This document shows, piece by piece, positions 37,001 to 52,000 of a DNA stretch of 64,000 bases (positions are counted from its first letter, which is position 1; the number at the start of each line of letters is the position of its first letter). The stretch is taken from contig NC_092564.1 of NCBI RefSeq assembly GCF_037975245.1, forward strand, positions 27,326,984-27,390,983. The letters are read 5' to 3'. A model generated the notes under the pieces. The model saw only the letters and a list, made by a program, of their open reading frames with translations. It had not been told where the DNA came from and did no database searches. Both the position numbers and the translations under genes were made by a program. Origin of the DNA: Apostichopus japonicus. Its lineage: Eukaryota; Echinodermata; Holothuroidea; Aspidochirotida; Stichopodidae.

Positions 37001-40000
37001 CTAGTGTGACACTCTAGTGTTACACTCTAGTGTGACACCCTAGTGTTACACTTTAGTGTTACACTCTAGTGTGACACCCTAGTGTTACACTTTAGTGTTA
37101 CACTCTTGTGTGACACCCTAGTGTTACACTTTAGTGTTACACCCTACTGTTACACTTTAGTATTACACCCTTGTATTACACTCTAGTGTTACACCCTAGT
37201 GTTACACTTTAGTGTGCCTTCCTAGTGTTACACTCTACTGTTAAAGGAAATGTCATGAAACCACACAATGTAAAGTTCACACTTCCAATTATCAAGAAAC
37301 ACTTAGAACTTCATGTAACCACATGTAGTCATCAATTTGCTATAAAGTCCCAGTGTTGATCAAGTGCCATCTTATCGTCAACCAAACTCGTAAGGGACAT
37401 TCAAAGTGACACACATTACCAGTATAATAGCTAACGAAAGTAGACAAAACTTTGACGTGGTACTAACTAGAGCAGAAAACTTGATGTGATCCTGAAATGT
37501 GAACTTCATATGTGACAGGCAGTAGATATCATTAGAAGAAAACCAAAGATTCTTGCAGTTGAAGGATGACTTAAAGGCACATAAATTAATTTTGATGTAA
37601 AAAATACTGGCGTCAGTCAAGGTTGCTTTCCTATGACACTTTCTTAATTTTTTGAAAAAATGACCCTTGACACATCTGAGGTACATCAATAAAAGTGACT
37701 GGACTATGTAGTCTATCACCTTTAGGTCAGTTGCTCAGATGCAACACAGAACTCAGTGGGGAAAACCATAAGACTTTAATGACCTCAGATGACATGTTTA
37801 CAGTATAGTACAGGTTTATGAGAGGACTGAATGGTGTTGACTCTCATCCAAGGGTGCTATAGATTCTTAACATGATGTTGAAAGAACATGTCTTGGTTGA
37901 ATTATTAGAATTAATAAAACAACAACAAAAAACAATGGATTAACATTAACATTTACGCCTGTGCTGAGGTGCCGGGCGTTATTTTAGCCTCAAAGGAGCA
38001 TTCCACAGTAAACTAAAAGATGAACATCTCCAAGACCAGAATAAGCGTAGAAACATCACCAGCACTCCAGTGTTTCTTTCTTTTGTTTTTACTTAATCGT
38101 TACTATGACACATCAAGACTAAAGTTAAGACTCAAGTCATCCTTTGGAGTAAATTAATACCTCGTCATCACCGATGTTTAGCTGGTGTTTTTCATCCAGA
38201 TTCCTCATGGAGTCCTCCATCGTTGTGAAGCTATAATCGATACTGCTCTTGAGATTCATCTGGGCAGACGTTAATCCCGGTTGCCGGGCAGAATTCTAGA
38301 TGCAACAGGAAGAGAGACTCTATTCAATTAACGACTCGAAATACGTATTTATGAAACGAATTTACGAAAAATATATCACTTGGCGTTTAAGCGCTTTTAT
38401 GAATCTATTAAAATGTTAACACAGTCAGTAAAATGATTGTATTTGTATTATGCATAACTTATTTGAAAATGTCACAGATGTTATATTTTACATCGTGTTC
38501 TATAATTGAGCAAATGTAAGATGTATTAAAAAATATGGCACCAGGCTGCGGGGATTAAGTTCCACAGTAATAATATAACGGCAGTGACGGAAGAGCTCAT
38601 TTTGAATAATAATGCTAGAAATGTTGTCAGCGGATATGCAAACGTTAAGAGTAGTCAGAAATATGAAATAACAACACAGAAGTTAAGAGTAGTCAGCAAT
38701 ATGGAATAACACGACGCTGAAGTTATCCATAGTCAGCAATATAGAATAACACAACACAGAAGTTAAAATAGTCAGCAATATGGAATAACACAACACAGAC
38801 ATAGTCAGCAATATGGGATAACACAACACATGAATTCAAGTTTAAATTAAATATTTTTACCATCGGTGGTTGATGTGCGGTGTGTCCTTGTCCAGTGCTC
38901 ATAGCGTGTAGAGGATCTCCCATCTCACCGCGAGATATGTGGCCAGCTACAAAGAAAAGAACATGACATGTCATACCATTGTTTTCATTATTATTCATGG
39001 ATCCGTAAGTAAATACAAAATATGAAAGTCCAGCTACTGAAGTTGGTTCTTTTCTTGCCACAAGGATCAGTTACCTTGATACCATACTACATGGTTTATA
39101 AATGCCTTACCCAACAAGGTTGGCAATGAGATGTGTGTGAGCTTGAGAACTTTGCACCACACTATGAATGAACATCAATACATACTGTGCACATTAAACA
39201 CTGAACAACAGCATACATGGATGAACAGCCCCATGCTACACCCCCCCCCCCTTCATCCTCCCTCATTCTATTGTAGGCCATAGAAACAATGCACCCACTA
39301 TTTGTAATTGTTATGCTACTCCTTCTGACACACAAAAAGTGGCATTGTAGTGGACTACCCAAATGTCAAAATAAAATCTTGATTTCTTACATGTTGACAA
39401 ACAAACAACTGATATTTACAAATACCTCTTTATTGCACAATCCACACTGAGGTAAACCTTTGGGAGCCTTTTGAGGTGGATTGCCCATCCAAGAGACTGT
39501 TATCAATCTGACACTTATCAGCTAATTAACTTGTGTCGCTTCGTTTCCCTTTGTTTTAATTAAAGTCAGGAATTAAAATGCATGCTTCTAAGCTGAAAAG
39601 GTCAGGAAAGTTATGGAGCCTGTTTTTGTGTAGCGGCTTTTGTACGTACCATCGAAAACTAACCCGGACACTAACATCCCCCAATAAATGAAATGACCTT
39701 ACCTTGACCTCCTTGGCGCATTATACCGGGCATGGCTACAGACCCCATCTCATACTGGCCCTTACTGTTAGACTGGTGCTGGATGAATGTAGCCTTGGCA
39801 GGAGACACACTGTCCTCCAGAAGGGTCGCCTCTTCTTCACCTTCGATGCCCGTTCTGTCTTTTCCTTTTTTCTAGGGTAGGTGAGAAGTTGCATAAAAAA
39901 ACCAACAAACAAACATTATGACTATCGTTAAAAAGTTTGGTTATATCTGAGTCAAATTGAGTCGTACACATCTGTTGTCGTTTGCCAAATGTATTCTATA

Positions 40001-43000
40001 CATGTGCGAGTGTTAACATTAACACTGCTGGGACAATGAATGATAATATTAATCATGAATTCAGGTTTTCGTGTCGTTAACTTCGGTTCTACATCGGTGA
40101 GGAATTCCCCTCTGAATAATTTTCAAATAACTGATGGTCTTTTTTTTAAATGTATTCTAATCACCCCCCTCCCTCCCCCCCCCCCAAAAAAACAAGAGAC
40201 TGTTGAACAGAAGTCATGGGATATCATGGGAATGATTGCAAATTTCATCATCAGTACTGTCTCCAAACTTGAGCATCCAATGATTGCTACTAACTGCAAA
40301 AGTAATTTCCAGGAGGTTTGGATGCTTGTATCATGCAAACTGTCTGTAAAAGAAAATTCCTTTTGAATCAACGGCAGAAAAGTGCCTGATGATTTTTTTA
40401 ATATCGGTGAGCGTCATTTGATTTTCGGACATATCTGTAGGCAATATTACTGACCATAAATGAAGATCCCCCAAAATGAATTAATATCACAGTGCTCTAC
40501 ACTTTTTAAAGAAAAATATTTCCGAAAATGTGGCCTTTTTGTCAAATCCAGAGATATTTATTAATGGTCACCTTTTTGAGGATGATGTCAATGTAGCCAC
40601 CAATCAGCTGACCGATCTGTTCTCCTTCTGTGGTCTGGACTGAGTAGTAAGCTTCTGAATAATCACCAAAATCGAGAGTGAAGCTCTTTGGGGAGGCGGC
40701 CCATCGGCGCACGTGAGTCAGTGGCCAGGTTTTCAGGATCTGAGAAGAGATGTACATTGCATGAACACATCAAGAAGAAACATGGAGAAATGAAGGAGAG
40801 AGAGGGGGAAGGGAGAGGGTGGAGGTGAAGAGAAATAACATGAAGAATTTAACAATAGACGACAATAAACAATGTAACCCAAGGGTTAAAAAACCAAGCA
40901 AAATTTGCACATAAATGTAAATCAGTCAAAAATTGGGCTAAAAGTTTGGATATTTTGCAGAACCTCCATAGGCATGACTGTTCACTAATATGATGACACC
41001 CTCCATGCAAATCATGCACTTTTCTATCTACCTAATCTAAAAATTGGTTGCGCTTTAAAACTACACTCCCATCAATCCACTTCTTAAAGTCATTACCCAC
41101 AGCCTCTAAAAACAAAACAAAACTCCTTGCCTTAACAACTGACTTTAATAACGACACCAATCGAGTTAGCTCCACAGTTTTCATCAAGAATAGATATTTT
41201 GTTGCTTTGCATTGGGGAATAATCAGCATTATTATTATTTAATACATACCTAACCATGGGAGGGGGAGGTTGGGAGGTGGGTTGGGGGGTGTGGAGGAGA
41301 GGAAAAGAGAAGTGTCAGGTGGTTTTGGGATGGGCAGGTTAATGGGGGAGGATGTAAATCTATTGTTAACATACCTCCTTAGTCCTCTCGTCCACCCTAA
41401 CAACACTTTCTTTGTTGATTCCCAGGAGACGAGGTACCAGCTTGTTCTTGCCCTTCATCTTTTCCTGAGAAAGGAGAGGAACAATACTTCAAAGGTTCAA
41501 GCACTTTGCTAAGATGACGTGGGAACAATACACAAAGGAAACAATTAATAGTGAAATGCTTTTTATTGACAAGGATGACAATGCCGATGAAGGGACATCG
41601 AAGCTGTTATTCCATCCACGGTCGTTTATTCTAGAGCAAAGAACAGATATTATCAGCTGACCAGGAAGTTTTCTGATGCATCTCTGAAGAAATAAATAAA
41701 TTAGTTTCAAACTAATCAAGTAGAGTAAGCATTATCAGAATAACAGAAGAAAAAATTTCTCGACTGAGCAGATTGAAAAGTTTCTATGTGAAATTCAGTT
41801 TTCCAAATTCTCTTTAAACTCCAGCCACTGCTGAAACATTCTTAAGATTTTGGAGTGGCTGAAACTTCAGCAACCGTCAAGGAAATTTTAACTTTCTACG
41901 TGGTAAGTCGGTACGCAGATGACTGTCTGACAAAACACAATCACATACAGGTAATACCAGACCCCTCCCCTCCCCTCACTCAATCCATAACACCAAAAAC
42001 TTTCCAAAATATCACACAAAATGATTCCAAAATTTGGTTGAACAAATTCCTTTCTTTGTCAAGTAAAATTACACCCCAGTGATAACATCAGCTGGCCCCA
42101 ACAATCTTTCCCAGTCTGTAATGAACACTGTCAGTCTAACCTCATACTTTGGTGTCCTTTGGTGTGCTTTTACTTGATAACGATCCTTTCAAACATCCAA
42201 CTGTGACATTCAGAACACTAAAACAAAACAAATATGGTGTCAATTTGTTAAAAAATTCCTACCTTGACCAAAAAGAAGGTGATACCGTAGGTTTTAAGAG
42301 ATCTACACAACTGGGTGTACCTCACTTTAGCATCAAGCTCGTTGACACCAAGGAGCTTCTTGTGTTCCTGTAGGATGAAAACCGATCGTCCATGTTAGCA
42401 TGATGTCAACTAAGAAAGCTGCAACAATTTTGGCCCTTTGTGATATTTTGATATAATTTTTTGGTTGCAGATTTTTTCAAGATTTGATATTTAACAGTTG
42501 TTCACATTATGACCCCAAGGAAATGTGTTAAAATGCATCCAAAATGACTCACATCACATATACACTGAGAGCATAGATTTTATAATCCTTGTTGTAACAT
42601 ACTTTAATAAACAAACCTTAAAGTGCATACATAATGACATTAACATACAGGGCATAATTTATAGTTTAAAATGGTTTGTGTTGTGTTTTGTTTTGTGTTG
42701 TGTTTTGTTGAGTGTCGTGAGTTGCTGTTTTTTTGTCGCGTTGTCTTGTCTTGCTTTGTTTTGTACTCTTTTGTTTTGGTTTGTACTCTTTTGCTTTGTT
42801 TTGTACTCTTTTGTTTTATTTTGTACTCATTTGTTTTCTCTTTTGTTTTGTACTCTTTTGTTTTAGTTTGTACTCTTGTTTTGGTTTGTACTCTTTTGTT
42901 GTGTTTAGATTGTACTCTTCTGTTTAGTACTCTTTTGATTAAGTTTGTACTCGTTCGTTTTGTTTTGTACTTTTTTGTTTTGTACCCTTGTTATATTATA

Positions 43001-46000
43001 ATTGTTTGGCTCTTAATTTAGTCTCTTATATAATACTATGGTTTCTGTGTACAAAAAAATGTACCGCATTTTGCGATGTGATACCGGATAAATTATTCCC
43101 CCCGATAAACACTGTACAAACCTAAGGGTGGTACAATATTCCAATGAACGTAGAAAACTGCATCTAACAGTCAAACTGTGTTTCACTTTCTTACACACTT
43201 TTACATTCTCGGCTATATATACGACATACCAAAATGAACAAAAATGACACAACGTAAAACGGTGGCAAAACAGCCTCAGGTTTGAAAATGAAAGAAAAAT
43301 TACAATTACTAAAAGCAGAAAGCATTGGAACTTAAAAGCATACAAGCAGTTTCTCCTTACCACAAATATCTTCTTTTCAATCCCTTTGATCTTGACGTAT
43401 TCTTTGGGTAGCATGACCTTCAGACTGTAAATCAGATTTGGGAGAATATTTAAGACACAAAAATTAATCACTCCTTCCTTAATAAATATTAATCTATCAG
43501 ATGGAAGGACTTGATTAAAAATTGAAATATCAAGTATCATTTTCCAAATAATATTTCACATGCATTAATCTCTGAATTGAATCATTTCATGTTAAAAACT
43601 TCCCAAATCTCTGAAATTGATCCTCAGTGCAGACATACTTAAAAAAAACCACATAATCTGAAGTGAGTTATTGAGCTGTCGAAAACGGAGTATCGAGTGC
43701 CATACGATTAAATCTTGAGTTTACGAAAGAGGATCATAGGAAAGTTGAGAGAGCCAACATGTAAATCTCTCTAAGTAGGTATATGTACACATATCTGCAG
43801 TTTATTACTATTTTGAGAGGATAATATATTCAGTTCACGAAATACGCCTCTGCAAATGATACAAGTCATTTCCGTCAGAACACCTGCTTTTATCCATAGC
43901 AATACTGTACGTGTACTTGGTTCCCATTCATCATTGTAACTTGAGTATCACAGGAGCGGGACGATTAATGGAGGTCACATGCAGACAACTGCATGATATG
44001 TCAGGAAACTGACTTTTGGACAATATTACTTCAAGGAACTGATGTTCTAATAATGGTGTGACTTACTGTGTACATCAGTGCCACAATGTAAAAAGTCCTA
44101 CATATCATGTGGATTACAGAAAGGATCTTTGAATTGAAACAAAATTCCATAATCTCGTCCTTTCCTACATACCCTAATCACACCCCCGCCTCCTTGTCCT
44201 CTTCAAATCCTTATCTCCCTCCCTTGGGAAGTAACCTCCGACTTCAATGCATATATTGAAAATTTTCAAATTACGTCCTTAAAATCGCATTCACAAACTT
44301 AACGTTTTGGACAGTTTGCCGTCGACCTTTCAAGAAATTGACTCATGAGTTGAGAAAGTTACCTTTGGAACGTTGTTGATGGACCAAGAATTAGATGAAT
44401 TAGATCAACGAGTTCACAAATCTTTTAATTTTGACTGCTAACTGATCCATCTATCAAGAGCACAGTACATGAATACACAAACTGCTTTTCCTACTTGTTG
44501 ATTTTCACCTACCAGGTACACGTCAACAACTAGTTAATCTTAAGTTTTGAACGTTGTCGACGAACTATCGAGAACGTAAGTTTGGAGTTCCCAATGACAT
44601 AAGTATTGATTGTCGTTCATCCACCACCACCCGCCATCAAGGACTGTTCATACTTACTCCAAGAAACCGGCTTTATGCTTGGCTTCTTGGTGATCGTTAT
44701 ACAGGATCTGACACTGGGTACCGGCGAGCTGGGTGGCCTCCTCTTGGGAACAGGGATGGGTGCCGTTTAAAATAGCATCACGAGACTAGAGAGATGAAAT
44801 ACAAAACAACAAAGATACATCAATATTTCACAAATGGGACCAGTCCTTTTCATCATTTCGCTAAGTCACTTATAGTCATTTTCCATTGTTTTCCACTCTG
44901 TCTATTAATCCCCCAGTATCATCTCTATCAGGAAAAACCACTACGTATTTTCACTTGCTTAAATTTCAAAATCTTGGCTAGATATATCGAGTAAGCTATT
45001 CCGGTCACTTCAGGTTGGAGAAAAGCATGCTGGATCATAAACTGCTAAAACAAGACAACTAGGTAATCAAAACTTAAATTAAATTACCCACCATACTCTC
45101 TTTGATGGCTTAATGTTTCACCTTTCAGAGATTAAGTATATATATATACTGTACTAAAGGTTCCATTGGCGTGTGCCAAGTTTAATAACGTAAATATTTA
45201 CTTTTGAGTTTTTTGACCGGAAGTTTTAAAGTTAGTTAGTTACCCTCTTGCTACCAGGAAGAACATTAGTCCCAAATCTGATATATACAAAACTAGGCTA
45301 GGCATAGACAGATCTGTCCTAACAGACTGTAGGCCCAACGTTATGCTATGGACAGAAGAAAACTGAACTTTATCGAGGAGTTAGACATAGGGTCACAGAC
45401 CAAAGAGATGGAGAATTTTTGAGAGGGAAATTTATATATTTGTTTGTGATACTTGACACGACAAACTAACAAGATAATTTTCCAGTTAGGACTTTGTGTA
45501 GAGTTACAAAATACAGAGGAATCTTCTTTTTATAGAACCTACAAAAAACTTCCTTCACTGGTGATATCAACAATCAGGTTATATTCAAGAGCAAGACTGA
45601 CAATTAACTTGTCAGAAAGTCCTTTTTAGCACAGTATATTATATATTATATATAGTATATATTTAGGGAGAAGATTGTCACTTAACCATACAAACATTTT
45701 GGATGCATAATAAAGATTTACACCTAATGGCATTCAGTTTAAGTGGGCATTACCACCCAACTACACCTAAATGAGACATATTTACCCATCTCAAATAATG
45801 CAATGGTCTTTTTTTTTTCTTTTTTGTAAATATCAAATTGAGAATTTTATCATTCTTTACTCAGAATTTTAAAAAATGATTACACCTTGCAGGGACAAAG
45901 AATCAATAAATCAAGATCCACTATAATATCATATTCAGATGAAACAATATCCTATAGAGGGATACTATTACCCACAAAATTTTAAGATAAAATAATTTTT

Positions 46001-49000
46001 GGCTTACTAAAAGCCTACAAGTATTCCAAAATAGAAATTGAATCAGTTGCTACTAAGGCATTAACTCAGCAAGACTGCAACCAGCAAGTTTCAATTTGTT
46101 TCTCATCTTCTTTTTTCTTGTTTCTGTTTTTGGTTGGGGGGGGGGGGCAGGAGAGGGGGGCTGATATTCCGTTGATAGCTTCTCTTTCTTATGTAAGTCA
46201 GGGATGCACACAAATGGATCTTACATGCCACAGTGTCACTCTGTTTAAATTGTGGTATATTCTACCACAAGTAGGCCTCAAGCCGCTAAACAAACTCCCC
46301 AAATTACATATCATTCATGTGTTTTCCTTGCCATAGGGTCCCGCTGGCCACACTAACAGGGTCTGAATACCATCTTGCGAGATACAGATAAAATTTGCCA
46401 GACGGCTGCCTGGGGCAAAATGGGCCCACACTTTGTCCACCTGTGATATAAGTCAATATTATTTTGGTTCGTCCCTCTTGGCTTGATGGTTTAGGCTGAT
46501 GTGTGGGTGTTCATGTCTGACGGGATTCAAATTTTGTTCGACATTCTCTGACTTGTCGAACATTGCCCCCAAAGTGACATCCTTATATTGAGTAACTTTA
46601 TTTCCCGGACTTGTGACACCACATTGCAAAGCAAAATAAGGAAAAGCCTGGTACAATTGTCAACTTCATCAGGAAGTTATAATTCATTACATTAAATCAA
46701 GTCTGACATTGTTGTTTTATTTCCAATGCATGCTTCCCTTTTAATAGGGAAACAGAAGGCAGTGAATATAGCCAAATTCTTACGTTTTCATGAAACGTAT
46801 GTATTGCTCTCAGACCTTCCATGTTGATGTAGTGGTTGATGTAATGGTTAGAAATGTTGCAGTCACCTCAGAATTAATCCACTGATTAAAATTGCAACTC
46901 ACCACACCCCCAAAAAAAATATATAAATATATATATACATATACATATATATACATATTATGCATATCACTGGACAGTCTACTATTCACCAGAAACCAAA
47001 ACCAGCAAGAGAAACACTTTAAACTTTCCATAAATTAGAGTTATTTTGGGAATTCTTTTAGAGTTCGGTAAGCCCCTTTGTCATTACTTGGTGAAAATGA
47101 ACTTAAATAGAAACATGAAAGCTGAAAGGGAATCAATAAGCTTAGTCAGACCCTGATGAATGCAAAGTCATGTACATTTAATTCCCGGACGGAAACATGT
47201 TCTGATAATGGCGGATATCCTCTCAATACTGAACCATCCTGATCCTCTTCTTGCCCAGATGAAGCAATATCCGACTTGGCTTGTACCAATGACTGATTCA
47301 TTCAGGAAGCAATTAATTCTTACAATGTTATTCATTATATCATCACCTTCTGAAAGCAATTAATTCTTACAATGTTATTCATCATATCATCACCTACTGA
47401 TAGACAGCTTGCTTACGGACCCCTCCCCCTACGTTTTTTTTTTATTCATTGCAGTGCTAAAAACAAAGAAAAAAATGCAATTCTACGCATTTCATTCGGC
47501 AGGATGTGAAGTAGAAAATTTTACTTTCACTGCCGCTGGCGTGTAAACTTTGTCGGCTTGCCAAAAACATTGACGTTTTCTTTTTTGCAAAATCCTGGCA
47601 CATTAATGTAACTGACTGTTTTCACTTCATTTCATTCTTGGAAAATCTAATACCGATATATGCCATTTAGCAGCGATCAAGGTACATAATTATGAGGCAG
47701 ATTTTTACTTAGCAGGGAGATTTGCAAATAGCTGCTGACGTGAGGAGCTGTTAAAACTCTAGAGAGACGAGAGGATGTAATATCAGATGCCTTCAATCCT
47801 CAGTTTAAAGCGAGTGTAACCTTACCTGGACGTAGAGGAGATTCAACTGCACAGGATCTCGTTTGTCGACGTTCTGATCGGAATAGAAGTACTTCCTTCT
47901 GAAGATGAGTGTCTCCGTGTCTTCCACTCCTTGCTCTCTCAGTGTGCGGGTGTGGTCCAGCCAATTCACTGCCAGCAAAACATAGAGACGATTATTACAA
48001 AACATTTCAGGACAAAATATGGTACATCTGACCCCACGGTAGGAGACAGATCCCCATTCCCTTCCCCATCCCCATCTCCCATCCCTCCCCCACCCCCTTC
48101 AGGCTAGCTTAGGAAAGATTTTTCAGACCCTCAATAACTCTGGCTATTTTGAGAGATAGCTTTAACTTATAACACTCATAATCAAAACTTGTTTATTGGG
48201 TGGGGAAGTAAATCGGCCATTTGTAAGAGTCCCTTACTAATTGGATAGAGTCCCTAACTTTTATTCAACAGCCATACTAGGTTTTCTCTTCTTTTGACAG
48301 CCAATGAGAGTACAGTAAGAGTGCAGCATGCCATTCACACAAATTGACCAATAAAATCTACCTAAAAATACTGGATAAAATTCTTTCCCTGACTATACTT
48401 ACATTCATCATCAGTGTGAAGCTTCCTCTTCAAAGTGTCCATTTTCTTCTCATCTCTCAGAATTGAGGTCTTGTCTTTATCCTAGATATTGAGAGAACAC
48501 AGAGATCAAATATGGTCCAGTATTTAACAGACTTCAAATCTAATGGGTGTGTGCCTGGGATGCAATGAGATGTATCGCCCTCTATAACTGATCATGTCAT
48601 GGCGTTAAATGTTCCAAAAGCTGCAAACAATGTTTTGGCCATGATGGACATATACCTCAAAACCCTCAAGTCCATATTAGATGACAAATGCCAAAGGTGA
48701 CATGGTCAATTGAGGTCAAAGATTAACAAGAGCCCAAGGGCACTGTGGTTCCTTGCTTGGGGTATATGACAATACACATAATATTGTCAAGCAAGATTGG
48801 GCTCAAATAGTCCAAGTAACTGTGGTCCTACATGTTCCCATAAAGTAACCAACACTATAGCCAACACTTTTGTGATCACAAAATGTGATCAGATTTTTGA
48901 TCAAAAGACACTTTTGAGATCTAAATATGGTGTCGAAAATGTAAGAAATATAAGAGACCAACAAGCGTGTCAACAGATATGATAACATTGGTGACCTCAG

Positions 49001-52000
49001 ATGACATGACCTTTAAGTTTCAAAATGTTCCACCACCCCATTCACAACTTGTCCCAAAATATCAACCATGTCACACCTTGGCATTGAGATTTAATTGCAT
49101 TAAATGTCAAAAAATTAACTTTGAACTTGTATACATAACTTCACACACAAAGGTCACCCGGAGGTCAACCAATTGACATTTTTGATTGGTGAGACCTAAA
49201 TAGAGCATGACTGTAAAAATTAAAACATTTTTTCTTTGCCCATTTTCTCCCCCCCAAAATACTACATTTTTAACATTAGCTGACCTTTGGTGACGTTGGA
49301 TCACATGACCATTAAGTTTGAAAATATTCCCCTATACCATTTGCAACTTGTCCAAAAAAATCAACTTTGTCACACCTTGGCACTGGGAGTTATTGCATTA
49401 AATGTCTGAAAATTAACTTTGACCTCATATAACTTCGCACACGAAGGTCACACAGGGGTAAACCCATTGACATTTATGATCAGACGGTACCTTTGACATC
49501 TGAAAATAGCATCGAAACTGTAAAAATCCACAAAACACGAAAAGGTCACCAGAGGTCAAATTGAGGTCAAGGGTCACCCAGATGCGGGTCGACAATTGGA
49601 TTACATTGAAGCAACTCCCAACCCTAACGGACAATTTGTTTTCAAGTTATCGCAAAAATACTAGTTTTTTATCATTAATTGACCTTTGGTGACCTCGGAT
49701 CGCATGACTGTTAAGTTTGAAAATATTCCCCTATACCATTTGCAACTTGTCTCAAAATATCAACTGTGTAACACCTTGGTACTGGGAGTTATTACACTAA
49801 ATGTCTGAAAATTAACTTTGACCTCATATAACTTCACACACGAAGGTCACACGGGGGTCAACCTATTGACATTTATGATCAGAAGGTACCTTTAACATCT
49901 GAAAATAGCATCGAAACTGTAAAATTCCACAAAACACGAAAAGGTCACCAGAGGTCAAATTGAGGTCAAGGGTCACCCAGATGCGGGGAGACAGTTGGAT
50001 TACATTGAAGCAACTCCCAACCCTAACGGACATTTGGTTCTCAAGTTATCGCAAAAATACTAGTTTTTTATCATTAATTGACCTTTGGTGACCTTGTATC
50101 ACATGACCGTTAAGTTTAAAAATATTCCTCTATACCATTTGCAACTACTCCTAAAATATCAACCTTGTCACACCTTGGCACTGGGAGTTATTGCGTTAAA
50201 TGTCTGAAAATTAACTTTGACCTCATATAACTTCGCACACGAAGGTCACACGGGGGTCAACCCATTGACATTTATGATCAGAAGGTACCTTTGACATCTG
50301 AAAATAGCATCGAAACTGTAAAAATCCACAAAACACGAAAAGGTCACCAGAGGTCAAATTGAGGTCAAGGGTCACCCAGATGCGGGTCAACAATTGGATT
50401 TCATTGAAGCAACTCCCAACCCTATCGGACAATTTGTTCTCAAGTTATCGCAAAAATACTACTTTTTTATCATTAATTGACCTTTGGTGACCTCGGAACA
50501 CATGACCCTTAAGTTTGAAAATATTTCCATATACCATTTGCAACTTGTCTCAAAATATCAACTGTGTAACACCTTGGTACTGGGAGTTATTACACTAAAC
50601 GTCTGAAAATTAACTTTGACCTCATATAACTTAACATACAAAGGTCACCTTGGGTCAACTTATTGACATTTTTGATTGATGAGACCTAAATTAGAGCATC
50701 AAACTATACAAATTCAAACATTTTCTTCTTTGCCCATTTGCTATCCCCAAAATACTAGTTTTTTAACATTAATTGACCTTTGGTGACCTCGTATCACATG
50801 ACCGTTAAGTTTGAAAATATTCCCCTATACCATTTGCAACTTGTCCAAAAATATCAAGCATGCCACACCTTGGAACTGGGAGTTGTTGCATTAAATGTCT
50901 GAAAATTAACTTTGACCTCGTATAACTTCGCACAGGAAGGTCACACGGGTGTCAACCAATTGACATTTTTGATCGGAAGGTACCTTTGAGATCCAAATCT
51001 AGCATCAAAACCAAACATTTACTTTTTTGCTCGTTTCCTCCCAAAATAAGCACATTTTTGCTAATGTGACCTTTGACCTTTTGACCTTTTGACCTTGGTT
51101 TCAGATGTAGTTTAATCTCCTGATTCCAAAAAACAAAACAAAGTCTGTACAACCATCCTAACTCCGACCGAAAAACTTTGACCCAATATAACTGAGCACA
51201 TAAAGGTCACACGGGGTCAACCTGATGACATTTATGATCAGAAGGTACCTTTGACATCTGAAAATAGCATCGAAACTGTAAAAATCCCCAAAAACATGTA
51301 AAGGTCACCAGAGGTCAAATTGAGGTCAAGGGTCACCCAGATGCGGGTCAACAATTGGATAACATTGAAGCAACTCCCAACCCTAACGGACATTTTGTTC
51401 TCAAGTTATCCCCAAAAAACTAGTTTTTTATCATTAATTGACCTTTGGTGACCTCGGATCGCATGACCGTTAAGTTTGAAAATGCTCCCCTAACCAGTTC
51501 ACAACTTGTCCCAAAATATCAATCTTGTCACACACTGGCACTGGGAGTTATTGCAGTTTTAATATTTTCGGTTTTTGGACCATAACTGACCTTTGGTGAC
51601 CTTTGTGGGCACCAGAAACAATAGGGCACACCTTCTCCATATGGCGGATCTATAGTCCAAGTTTGGCCTCAATCCAACATTCCCTTATTGAGATAGAGCG
51701 TACCCAAGCAAGTGTCACAGACGCACACACACACACACACACACATACACACACACACACACACACGCCAACCTGACTGCATAGGTTCCTTTTGCTAAAG
51801 CAAGGAACCAAAAATTGACCAAATTTGTGCAGCCTTCAAACTTGGTGTGTGGTAGGGGGGGGGGGGGGGTGTACGATGATGAGCTTCCTTAGCTTTGCCA
51901 ATTTTGAGATCGACTTTAAACTGTTAAACCCTTCCATTTTAATCTTTCGAACTGATGGGAGCATTTTAAATGCAATTACTATAACATCAGATATTTTTTT

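Larger units (their letters stand above)
43425..47825 (-). other. TLN: Introns flanking talin exon 5
   Basis: The 44786-47825 intron (3 kb) carries the odd open segment at 46440-46315 discussed under findings, an AT microsatellite at 46916-46960 and a 47-bp direct duplication (47307-47400). 43425-44657 shows nothing recognisable. Confidence 0.6.

Noticed and set aside
42525-43021. Overlapping plus-strand frames rich in CFVLYSF
   Set aside because: Produced by the TTTTG/TACTCTTTTG tandem repeat, not by a gene.
43013-43540. 175-codon minus-strand open frame
   Set aside because: Only 43424-43361 (talin exon 6) is coding; the flanks lie outside clear splice sites and do not match talin.
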